Positions 1-5,715 of a stretch of DNA of 8,770 nucleotides are shown one piece after another. Every line of letters begins with the position of its first letter. Position 1 is the first letter of the stretch. Location of the stretch: NCBI GenBank assembly GCA_964522605.1, contig CAZFWV010000292.1, forward strand, positions 1-8,770, in the 5' to 3' direction. The translations under genes and the position numbers were made by a program. The notes beneath the pieces are model-generated. The model was not told the DNA's origin and made no database searches. It worked only from the letters and a program-made list of their open reading frames with translations. Source of the DNA: CAVZLD01 sp964522605. GTDB taxonomy: Bacteria; Planctomycetota; Planctomycetia; Pirellulales; Pirellulaceae.

Positions 1-363
1 GCACCCGATTGGGGCGGGCTGCTCGGTGAAGCAGCACGCGCGCTGTTCACGCTGCTGATTCCAAACGTTGCCTCGGTCCGCGGCAAGGAAGAAGTCGAAG
101 TCAAGCTGCCACCGGAGTCCCACGAGAATCTGCTCGTTGATTGGCTCACGGAACTGTTGTACGTCTTCGAGTCACGCCGCTTGGTGCTGAACGATTTTCA
201 GATTCAAGCCGACGAGATGGGCTTGCAGGCGATCGCACGGGGAGAACGGTTCGACCCGGATCGCCACGAGATCGGCTACGAAATTAAGGCCGTCACGTAT
301 CATCGGTTGCGGGTTGAGCAACGTCAACAGAGTTGGGTTGCGGAGGTCTTTCTGGATATTTGA
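1..363 (+). CDS. Archease, RtcB activator (5'-truncated by window edge)
   Basis: Reading from base 1 gives 120 residues and a TGA stop. Archease is a small metal-binding protein that promotes guanylylation and multiple turnover of the RNA ligase RtcB. Recognisable family features are a helix typical of the archease core (residues 45-58 of the fragment, LVDWLTELLYVFES), a GERFDPDRHE stretch (81-90), the signature EIKAVTYH (94-101) and the C-terminal WVAEVFLDI. The penultimate residue, Asp119, matches the conserved C-terminal metal-binding aspartate of the family. Roughly 15-25 N-terminal residues, including the first conserved acidic residue, should lie upstream of the window. The next gene, rtcB, starts 39 bases downstream on the same strand. 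That pairing strongly supports the call, because archease and RtcB genes are commonly linked. An internal TTG at 157 lies within the conserved core and is not a real start. Confidence 0.9.
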   Translation, partial: APDWGGLLGEAARALFTLLIPNVASVRGKEEVEVKLPPESHENLLVDWLTELLYVFESRRLVLNDFQIQADEMGLQAIARGERFDPDRHEIGYEIKAVTYHRLRVEQRQQSWVAEVFLDI

Positions 364-402
364 TCGAGCCGTGGATCGGGTTCGTCGCTGGAGGTTTCCG
401 GG

Positions 403-1866
403 ATGGGAGCACAACCCTATTCTGGTCCGCTCGAACAGGTCAGTGAGGTCTGTTGGCGGATTCCGAAGGAATACAAGTCGGGGATGCGCGTCGATGGTCT
501 GATCTTTGCGGACGATCGTTTGATGGCATCGATCGGGAAGGATCCCGCACCGGAGCAGGTTGCCAACGTCGCCTTTTTGCCTGGTATCCAATACGCAAGT
601 TTGGCGATGCCCGACATTCATTGGGGGTACGGCTTTTGTATCGGTGGCGTGTGTGCCACTGATCCGGCGGAGGGAGGCGTCATTTCTCCGGGCGGCGTTG
701 GTTACGACATCAATTGCGGTGTTCGACTGATCCGCTCGAATCTGGAGCTCTCAGATGTCCAGCCGCACCTGTCGCAGTTGGTCGATCAGCTCTTCCGTCA
801 CGTTCCGAGTGGCACGGGCCGCGGGGGGAAGTACCGGTTCGACCATCATCAGTTGCGCGATCTGATGGAGCATGGGCCCTCGGCCCTGGTTCGGCACGGG
901 TTGGCCACACCGCGAGATATTGAGTTCACCGAAGGGTACGGATGCCTGTCGGATGCTCGTCCTGATTTTGTCAGCGATCGGGCACTCGACCGCGGATACG
1001 ATCAATGTGGCACGCTCGGTTCGGGCAATCACTTTCTCGAGGTTCAGGTTGTTGAAGGGATCTACGACTCAGCAGCGGCCGAGGCGATGCAGCTTCACGA
1101 AGGTCAGGTCTGTGTGATGGTCCACTCGGGTTCGAGGGGATTGGGCTACCAGGTCTGTGACGATGCGCTGCGACGACTGCGCGATGTACCGACCAAGTAC
1201 GGAATTGCCCTGCCCGATCGCCAACTCGTCTGTGCCCCGGTCCACAGTCATGAAGGTCAGCATTACTTGGGCGCGATGCGCGCGGCGGCCAATTTCGCCT
1301 GGTGCAACCGCCAGTTGCTGATGTGGCAGGCGCGCGAAGTCTTTCAGGACGTTTTTGGACGTTCGTGGGAAGATCTTGCGATGCAGTTGGTCTACGATGT
1401 GGCCCATAACATTGCTAAGCCCGAAGAGCATTCGGTTGATGGTACGGCGAAGCACGTGTGGGTGCACCGAAAAGGCGCGACGCGTGCGTTTCCGCCCCAT
1501 CATCCGGAGATCCCCGAGAGCTATTCGGCGGTTGGACAGCCGGTATTGATTCCTGGAGACATGGGACGCGCCAGCTGGGTCCTGGTCGGGCAGGCGGGCA
1601 GCATGCGAGAAACGTTCGGCAGTGCTTGCCACGGTGCCGGCCGAATGCTCAGTCGGCATGCGGCTGTCAAGCAAGCGCGGGGTCGGCGGATCGATCAGGA
1701 GTTGCGGCGCGATGGCATTATCGCCCGCGCGCGAAGTCGGAAGGGGCTCGAAGAGGAACAGCCGGAAGCTTACAAAGACGTGAATTTGGTTGTCGATGTC
1801 GTCGACCGGGCCGGTCTGGCAAGAAAAGTCGCCCGATTGCGTCCGGTAGGTGTAATCAAAGGCTGA
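403..1866 (+). CDS. rtcB: RtcB RNA-splicing/repair ligase
   Basis: A 487-residue RtcB. The family joins RNA 2',3'-cyclic phosphate or 3'-phosphate ends to 5'-OH ends, using GTP and Mn2+ through a covalent histidine-GMP intermediate. All active-site motifs are visible: Asp102 and Cys105 in YDINCGVR, Asn209/His210/Glu213 in GSGNHFLE, His241 in VHSGSRGLGYQ, His335 in YDVAHNIAKPEEH, the guanylylated histidine (His410) in GSACHGAGRMLSR, and the terminal GTP-contacting lysine (Lys486) in VGVIKG. The length is close to archaeal RtcB (about 480) rather than the shorter E. coli form (about 408), which fits dependence on the archease encoded just upstream. The ATG at 403 is supported by GGAGG at 390-394 with 8-base spacing, and the N-terminus aligns in pattern with archaeal RtcB (WRIPKEYKSGMRV). 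There is no RtcA cyclase or RtcR regulator gene in view. An FmdB-type gene follows after 20 bases, so the three probably form an operon. Confidence 0.97.
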   Translation: MGAQPYSGPLEQVSEVCWRIPKEYKSGMRVDGLIFADDRLMASIGKDPAPEQVANVAFLPGIQYASLAMPDIHWGYGFCIGGVCATDPAEGGVISPGGVGYDINCGVRLIRSNLELSDVQPHLSQLVDQLFRHVPSGTGRGGKYRFDHHQLRDLMEHGPSALVRHGLATPRDIEFTEGYGCLSDARPDFVSDRALDRGYDQCGTLGSGNHFLEVQVVEGIYDSAAAEAMQLHEGQVCVMVHSGSRGLGYQVCDDALRRLRDVPTKYGIALPDRQLVCAPVHSHEGQHYLGAMRAAANFAWCNRQLLMWQAREVFQDVFGRSWEDLAMQLVYDVAHNIAKPEEHSVDGTAKHVWVHRKGATRAFPPHHPEIPESYSAVGQPVLIPGDMGRASWVLVGQAGSMRETFGSACHGAGRMLSRHAAVKQARGRRIDQELRRDGIIARARSRKGLEEEQPEAYKDVNLVVDVVDRAGLARKVARLRPVGVIKG

Positions 1867-1886
1867 TCGGATGGAGGTAGCTGAAG

Positions 1887-2054
1887 ATGGCACGATACGA
1901 CTATCAATGTCAGAAGTGTGCACGCAAGTTCACCATCGAAGAGACCTTTGGCGAACACGAGAAGCACAGGGCGGTAAAATGCCCCAAGTGCGGCAGCAAA
2001 GAGGTGCAGCAACAGTACACCGACGTCCACGTGCAAACAGCGCGCAAGACCTAG
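1887..2054 (+). CDS. FmdB-family zinc-ribbon protein, 55 residues
   Basis: A short gene of 55 residues, starting MARYDYQCQKCARKF and ending TARKT before a TAG. The start (an aromatic-rich YDYQC) and two CxxC knuckles, Cys8/Cys11 and Cys32/Cys35 (CPKCG), match the FmdB/CxxC-type zinc-ribbon family, which is annotated as 'putative regulatory protein'. FmdB-like proteins are small, probably zinc-binding, and mostly of unknown molecular function; the name comes from the amidase/formamidase regulator FmdB. The start is supported by GGAGG at 1873-1877, with 9 bases to the ATG at 1887. It begins 20 bases after the rtcB stop on the same strand, so co-transcription with archease and rtcB is likely. 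A role as a nucleic-acid-binding partner in RNA repair is speculation. It is easily missed because of its length, and a longer overlapping reading frame starting at 1871 is spurious. Confidence 0.85.
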   Translation: MARYDYQCQKCARKFTIEETFGEHEKHRAVKCPKCGSKEVQQQYTDVHVQTARKT

Positions 2055-2094
2055 GAATGACTCAGGAACAGCTTCGGCGATTGAGGGAGGGCGA

Positions 2095-2109
2095 GGCTCC
2101 TGCCGAGCC
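2095..2109. repeat. Short GC-rich palindrome, candidate genome-wide repeat
   Basis: GGCTC (2095-2099), a CTGCC loop and GAGCC (2105-2109) form a perfect 5-bp hairpin inside a purine-rich run starting near 2083. When read in frame, the surrounding element encodes the string REGEAPAEP. I remember that string as a recurrent tail on spurious hypothetical proteins in planctomycete genomes, so this looks like a dispersed intergenic repeat unit. The memory-based part cannot be tested from this single copy. Confidence 0.5.
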
Positions 2110-2125
2110 GTGAATCGTTCGCTGA

Positions 2126-2186
2126 GTGCCACTGGGCTCTGCCAGTGCTGTTCCTCGACCCAAGAGGACACTGGCAGAAGTGGCAC
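2126..2186. repeat. Long interrupted inverted repeat between convergent operons (possible bidirectional terminator)
   Basis: The left arm is GTGCCACT (2126-2133), a GGGCT bulge, then CTGCCAGTG (2139-2147). The right arm is CACTGGCAG (2169-2177), a single A, then AGTGGCAC (2179-2186). All 17 arm positions pair. Inside the loop, TCCTC (2152-2156) pairs with GAGGA (2164-2168), extending the hairpin. There is no T-run on either side, so a classical intrinsic terminator is not shown. The position between the stops of two converging transcription units (2054 and 2251) fits a role in ending or stabilising both transcripts. The sequence type resembles short dispersed repeats that I recall in planctomycete intergenic regions. 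Confidence 0.7.
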
Positions 2187-2250
2187 ACCCATTGCGCCGA
2201 GTGCGGCAGCACCCCCTTTGGCTGCGGCCGTAACGGATTCGTAAAGCGCT

Positions 2251-2958
2251 CTAATCCCTCGCATCGACGGCGGCGACCCTGCTCAGGCTCTCGGCGAGGT
2301 CCGTTGTCAGCTGGCGCCATGCACCATTGCCTTCTGTCCACCAACGCTGATTGACCTCGAGTTCCAGGCCCAGGTATTGGGTCGGCGCAAAACGGCGTCG
2401 AAGGGCAGTCGTGAATCCGTCGGCTTTGCCCAAATAGGGGTAATTGCGCCGGATCCTCCAGGGCGATCCCTCCGACCGCAATTCGTCGCGCCAGCGGTCT
2501 GCCCAAATACGTTCCCGGGAACGCGCCGGGTCGTAAAGCAGACCGATGTCGGCTTGCCGCGAGATTCCATTCAGTTGGGGAGTGAACGTATGGACCGACA
2601 AATGCCAGACGGGATGTCCGGCCATCACGGATTCGGCAATCCAACTCTCTACCTTCGAGCGGTAGGGCAGATAATACTTGCGAAGGAGTGCTTCGCGCTG
2701 AGAAGAAGGTAACATGCGCGTGAATTGCGAATACAGGTGGGGATGGCCAATCGATCGGTTTAGTTCCACCAGCAGTCGCGTGACCGTTGAGTAATAGAGC
2801 GGGGCTCGCATCTGACGGGAAAGATAGCGGGCCAGCGGTAGGGATCCTGGATCATAGGCTCGATGCGTTTTTAACGTACGCTGCTGAGCGCGGAAGTACC
2901 GTCGACAATCCGTCGGAACTCGGTTTCCCCCGTGCTCGCAGGTAATCAGCAATCTCAC
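2251..2958 (-). CDS. N-formylglutamate amidohydrolase family protein
   Basis: A 235-residue member of the N-formylglutamate amidohydrolase (FGase) family, zinc-dependent hydrolases known from histidine degradation (HutG type) that cleave the formyl amide of N-formyl-L-glutamate. Family motifs in order are CEHGGNRVP (7-15), THRAYDPG (31-38) with candidate metal or catalytic His32 and Asp36, ELNRS (65-69), SVHTFTP (121-127), DIGLLYDP (137-144), NYPYLGKADGFT (172-183) and LELEVNQ (198-204). There is no signal peptide, so it is probably cytoplasmic. It starts with GTG at 2958, overlapping the TGA of the preceding GCS2-family gene by four bases (GTGA), which implies translational coupling. No hut genes are present. 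Its context is a pair of amide-forming ligases, so the true substrate may be an N-blocked glutamyl peptide or a conjugate made by the neighbours rather than formylglutamate. That substrate is inferred. Confidence 0.88.
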   Translation of the reverse strand: MRLLITCEHGGNRVPTDCRRYFRAQQRTLKTHRAYDPGSLPLARYLSRQMRAPLYYSTVTRLLVELNRSIGHPHLYSQFTRMLPSSQREALLRKYYLPYRSKVESWIAESVMAGHPVWHLSVHTFTPQLNGISRQADIGLLYDPARSRERIWADRWRDELRSEGSPWRIRRNYPYLGKADGFTTALRRRFAPTQYLGLELEVNQRWWTEGNGAWRQLTTDLAESLSRVAAVDARD

Positions 2959-4244
2959 GGCAGGTCACCCTGGTCAAGATCGAGTTCAAGATGTGCGAAC
3001 ATCTTCCCCGTCGCCAGGCAGTCGCAGAGCTGGCGATAGACGTGCGGCAAACGAGTGGTCGGATCGGGTTCGATCGCGCGAGCGATACGCCGGGCGAGCG
3101 GACCTTGCTGCACAATCCACTGGAGGGGATCGAGCCAGGCGGACTGTGGGTCGATCAAGGTCTCCAGCAAGTGTTGCCATAAAGTGCCTGCCGTGACCGG
3201 TGCGTCGGACAGACCGAAATGGGCAAGGTACTCTCGATCGGTGATCGAGGCTTGATCTGCATCCTGAATCGTGGCCAGCAATAACCGCGAAAGCGGCTCC
3301 GTCGAGACCGCTTGTTGTTGAGCTGTACTTGTCCAACGCTCGTGACAGAGGGCCTCTAAGACCGCGGTGACAATGGCACAAATGGCCAGATCGGCCTGGG
3401 GGCACTCTTGGACGTCGAGCACACGGATTTCAATCGTGTTGCGGTCAAATCGGGCGATTGCTCCGCGGGCGTTCAGCCACTCCTCGCGAAGAATGGCGTC
3501 AGGATCGAGCGGTGTGATATCGGCATACATTCGTTGAAGAATCTCCCGCTCGTAGTCCGGCCGAGTGTACACCGGCTCCGGAACCACAGAGCCGGTTACC
3601 GAGGGAACGCGGCGAGAATTTTGTCGATAGACCTCCATGCGGTGGTCCATCGGACCGACCAATTTTCGTTCAACGACGGGGGAACTGGCTGCGATGGCCG
3701 GCAACACGGGAATGAGCAGGCGGATCGCCGCGTGCAGGCGGCCGAATTCCTCGTCGCCCGCAAAGGGCAGATTAAGATGCACGCTCTGCAGATTCGCCCA
3801 GCCATGTCCGCGGCAATCAAAGATGCGGTGATAGGCCTCGTAGATCGGATTGTGCTCGTGGGGCCACAAGTGCAATTCCTGCCAGGGGTCCATCCAGGGG
3901 TGCATCGCCGTCGGCATCAGGCAGGCTCCCAGCCGAGCAAGCCGGTGGTTGATTTCGTCGACATGCCGTTGCATGCGTTCCGGCAGAACGGTCAGAGATT
4001 CGGCCGGCCCGTTCGTCTTGAGTTCAATTACATGGAGCGCCAGTTCGTTGGACCAGGCGATGTCCCCAAGCTCAATCTCGCTGACATACGCTCCAGCGAC
4101 CTGATGCAACAGCTGATCGGAAATCGGACGGATGTCCAGCGTCTGCTGGTCGACGATCATGTATTCCAGCTCGACTCCGAACGCTTGAAACAAGTGAAAT
4201 GTAACGGGTGGACACGGATGCCGCTGATCGTCCTCGATCCCCAT
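2955..4244 (-). CDS. GCS2-family carboxylate-amine ligase (glutamate-cysteine ligase-like)
   Basis: A 429-residue protein of the GCS2 (YbdK-like) branch of the glutamine-synthetase/GCS fold. Family members couple ATP hydrolysis to amide-bond formation between a carboxylate, often the gamma-carboxyl of glutamate, and an amine. Visible motifs are FGVELEYM (22-29) with the acidic metal ligands of the first strand, NELALHVIELKT (66-77), NLQSVHLNLPF (151-161) and RFDRNTIEIRVLDVQECPQADLAI (265-288), which forms the conserved Arg-rich/acidic nucleotide and metal site. I chose the ATG at 4244, four bases after the TAA of the upstream ATP-grasp gene. A TTG at 4277 would add 11 residues overlapping that gene but has no ribosome-binding site. 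The end overlaps the next gene by four bases. It lies in a tight operon with a second amidoligase and two hydrolases, so a glutamyl-peptide product is more likely than glutathione synthesis. The exact substrates cannot be read from sequence. Confidence 0.9.
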   Translation of the reverse strand: MGIEDDQRHPCPPVTFHLFQAFGVELEYMIVDQQTLDIRPISDQLLHQVAGAYVSEIELGDIAWSNELALHVIELKTNGPAESLTVLPERMQRHVDEINHRLARLGACLMPTAMHPWMDPWQELHLWPHEHNPIYEAYHRIFDCRGHGWANLQSVHLNLPFAGDEEFGRLHAAIRLLIPVLPAIAASSPVVERKLVGPMDHRMEVYRQNSRRVPSVTGSVVPEPVYTRPDYEREILQRMYADITPLDPDAILREEWLNARGAIARFDRNTIEIRVLDVQECPQADLAICAIVTAVLEALCHERWTSTAQQQAVSTEPLSRLLLATIQDADQASITDREYLAHFGLSDAPVTAGTLWQHLLETLIDPQSAWLDPLQWIVQQGPLARRIARAIEPDPTTRLPHVYRQLCDCLATGKMFAHLELDLDQGDLP

Positions 4245-4248
4245 AGAG

Positions 4249-5715
4249 TTACCGTAAGCCGGCCTTTCGCCGTTCAATTCGTTTCAGGAAGACATTCATG
4301 ATTCGTCGATACAGTTCATCTTTCAGGATCGCATCCTCGTATCCCGCGTCGATATTGGGATTGTCGTTGACCTCAATGACATAGAACGAACCATTCGATT
4401 GCTTGACGTCGACGCCGTAAAGTCCATCACCGATCAGGTTGGCGGCCTTCAACGCCAGTTGGACGCAGCGGCGCGGGGCCAATTCCACCGGCAACGTTTC
4501 GGACCGTCCGTAACGTCCCGCGTCATCGCGTTCCTGATCGATGATCTGCCAGTGGCCTTGCGCCATATAGTACTTGCAGGCGTAAAGCGGCTGCCGATCC
4601 AGAATACCGATTCGCCAGTCGAAGGTTGTTGGCAGGAACTGCTGAGCGATCAGCAGTTCCGATTTCGACAAGAACTCATCGACGCAACGTTCCAGCTGCT
4701 CCTGATCATCCACTTTGATCACGCCCTGCGAAAATGCGCTGTCCGGCTTCTTCAACACACATGGCAGGCCGAGTTCCTGGACGATCTGACGGGAGTTGTC
4801 TCGATGCACGACCATCGTGGTGGGTGTGGGGACTTTCTGTCTTGCCAGCAGCTCTGCCAGATAGACTTTATTTGTGCAGCGGACGATTGATTCGGGATCG
4901 TCGATGACGACCAGTCCTTCGGCGGCGGCTCGTCGGGAGAAACGCCAGGTGTAGCGGTTCACGTAGGTCGTATCTCGAATGAACAACGCATCGAATTCTG
5001 CCAGGCGTCCGTAATCGTCTCGTTCGATCAGCTCCGCGGCGATCCCTGCCTGCCCCGCTGCACGGATGAATTTTCGAAGAGCTTTTTCATCCGAAGGGGG
5101 CTCGGGGTCGCTCGGGTTATGTAAAATCGCCAGATCGAATCGCGTTCGCGCTCGGCGACGTACGCCACTGCGCCGACCGGCAAAGTGCAAGCGTGCCATG
5201 TCGATCAAAAACGCCCGATGGGATTCAGGGACTTCATTGGCCGCGATGGCCGCGATACTGCGCAGCTGCCAGCCCTGCTTCTCGCGCATGAAGCTGGCAC
5301 GCAACAAGGGCGTCTGGAACTGGTTAAACAGGTGGAGACTCAACCGATCATATCGACGAGCCATGTTCGCACCGAAATAGATGCTCAACGTGAATTTATC
5401 CGACTTGATCGGAGCCAGACTCTTCTGAATCAACTCGTCGAGTTCGTCGGAGACCAGTCGGACGATTGCCTGCGTCTTCAGGTCTTGGATCGTCGCGATG
5501 TTGGGAATTGGCTTGTGTCCTCGGGCTTCGGCCAGCAACGAAACATAGTAACCCGTGCTCTGGTAGCGATACGACCGACAGAGATTGAAGACCTTGACCC
5601 CGCGCGGCTCACTGAACGTTGGGTCACTCAAATAGGTCTTCGCATCAACCACGGGGACTTCGACCACCTCTTCGGGCCAATCCTTGGGGCTGTTTGTCAC
5701 AATTAAGGTGGGCAA
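4249..5715 (-). CDS. RLAN-domain RimK-like ATP-grasp ligase
   Basis: A 488-residue two-domain protein. Residues 1-195 match the RimK-like ATP-grasp N-terminal (RLAN) type, opening MPTLIVTNSPKDWP, with FNLCRSYRYQSTGYYVSLLAEARGHKPIP at about 43-71 (two adjacent blocks). Residues 195-480 are an ATP-grasp ligase: a pre-ATP-grasp strand with FIRDTTYVNRYTWRF (245-259), the nucleotide-binding lysine and glycine-rich loop in VLKKPDSAFSQGV (320-332), DWRIGIL (366-372), and the metal-binding EVNDNPNIDAGYED (448-461). RimK relatives ligate glutamate or other amino acids to a carboxylate by way of an acyl-phosphate; RimK itself modifies ribosomal protein S6. No S6 gene is nearby. The start is a TTG at 5715, chosen because GGGAG lies 7 bases upstream and no other in-frame start exists before the conserved MPTLIV segment. 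The gene overlaps the preceding C39-like peptidase gene by 13 bases and ends 4 bases before the GCS2 gene, so the two ligases are probably made together. Confidence 0.92.
   Translation of the reverse strand: MPTLIVTNSPKDWPEEVVEVPVVDAKTYLSDPTFSEPRGVKVFNLCRSYRYQSTGYYVSLLAEARGHKPIPNIATIQDLKTQAIVRLVSDELDELIQKSLAPIKSDKFTLSIYFGANMARRYDRLSLHLFNQFQTPLLRASFMREKQGWQLRSIAAIAANEVPESHRAFLIDMARLHFAGRRSGVRRRARTRFDLAILHNPSDPEPPSDEKALRKFIRAAGQAGIAAELIERDDYGRLAEFDALFIRDTTYVNRYTWRFSRRAAAEGLVVIDDPESIVRCTNKVYLAELLARQKVPTPTTMVVHRDNSRQIVQELGLPCVLKKPDSAFSQGVIKVDDQEQLERCVDEFLSKSELLIAQQFLPTTFDWRIGILDRQPLYACKYYMAQGHWQIIDQERDDAGRYGRSETLPVELAPRRCVQLALKAANLIGDGLYGVDVKQSNGSFYVIEVNDNPNIDAGYEDAILKDELYRRIMNVFLKRIERRKAGLR
4635..4660. 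other. Perfect 11-bp hairpin inside the ATP-grasp coding region
   Basis: On the plus strand GGAACTGCTGA (4635-4645), a GCGA tetraloop and TCAGCAGTTCC (4650-4660) form a perfect 11-bp stem. In the mRNA (minus strand) the loop is UCGC. It encodes residues ELLIAQQFL of the ATP-grasp domain (around 353-361), a conserved strand, so protein coding may partly explain it. No regulatory role is shown. Confidence 0.6.

Noticed and set aside
1069..1923. Long open frame on the minus strand opposite rtcB
   Set aside because: It is antisense to a fully conserved RtcB coding region and its translation is Arg/Pro-rich without recognisable motifs, as expected of a GC-rich shadow frame.
1871..2113. 80-codon plus-strand frame overlapping the FmdB gene and ending in EGEAPAEP
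   Set aside because: It is shifted relative to the zinc-ribbon frame, has no family features and reads into the palindromic repeat. The ATG at 1887 has the proper ribosome-binding site and CxxC motifs.
3552..3599. Inverted repeat ACCGGCTC / GAGCCGGT in the GCS2 gene
   Set aside because: An 8-bp stem with a 10-base loop in GC-rich coding sequence is within chance expectation and is not placed at a gene boundary.
2955..4244. GCS2 gene as a glutathione biosynthesis enzyme (gshA)
   Set aside because: It belongs to the broader GCS2 family with diverse carboxylate-amine ligases. No glutathione synthetase is alongside, and the context is a RimK-like ligase and hydrolases.
3408..4301. 297-codon plus-strand open frame opposite the GCS2 gene
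   Set aside because: It is antisense to a clear GCS2 protein, with no domain features or ribosome-binding site. It is a shadow frame.
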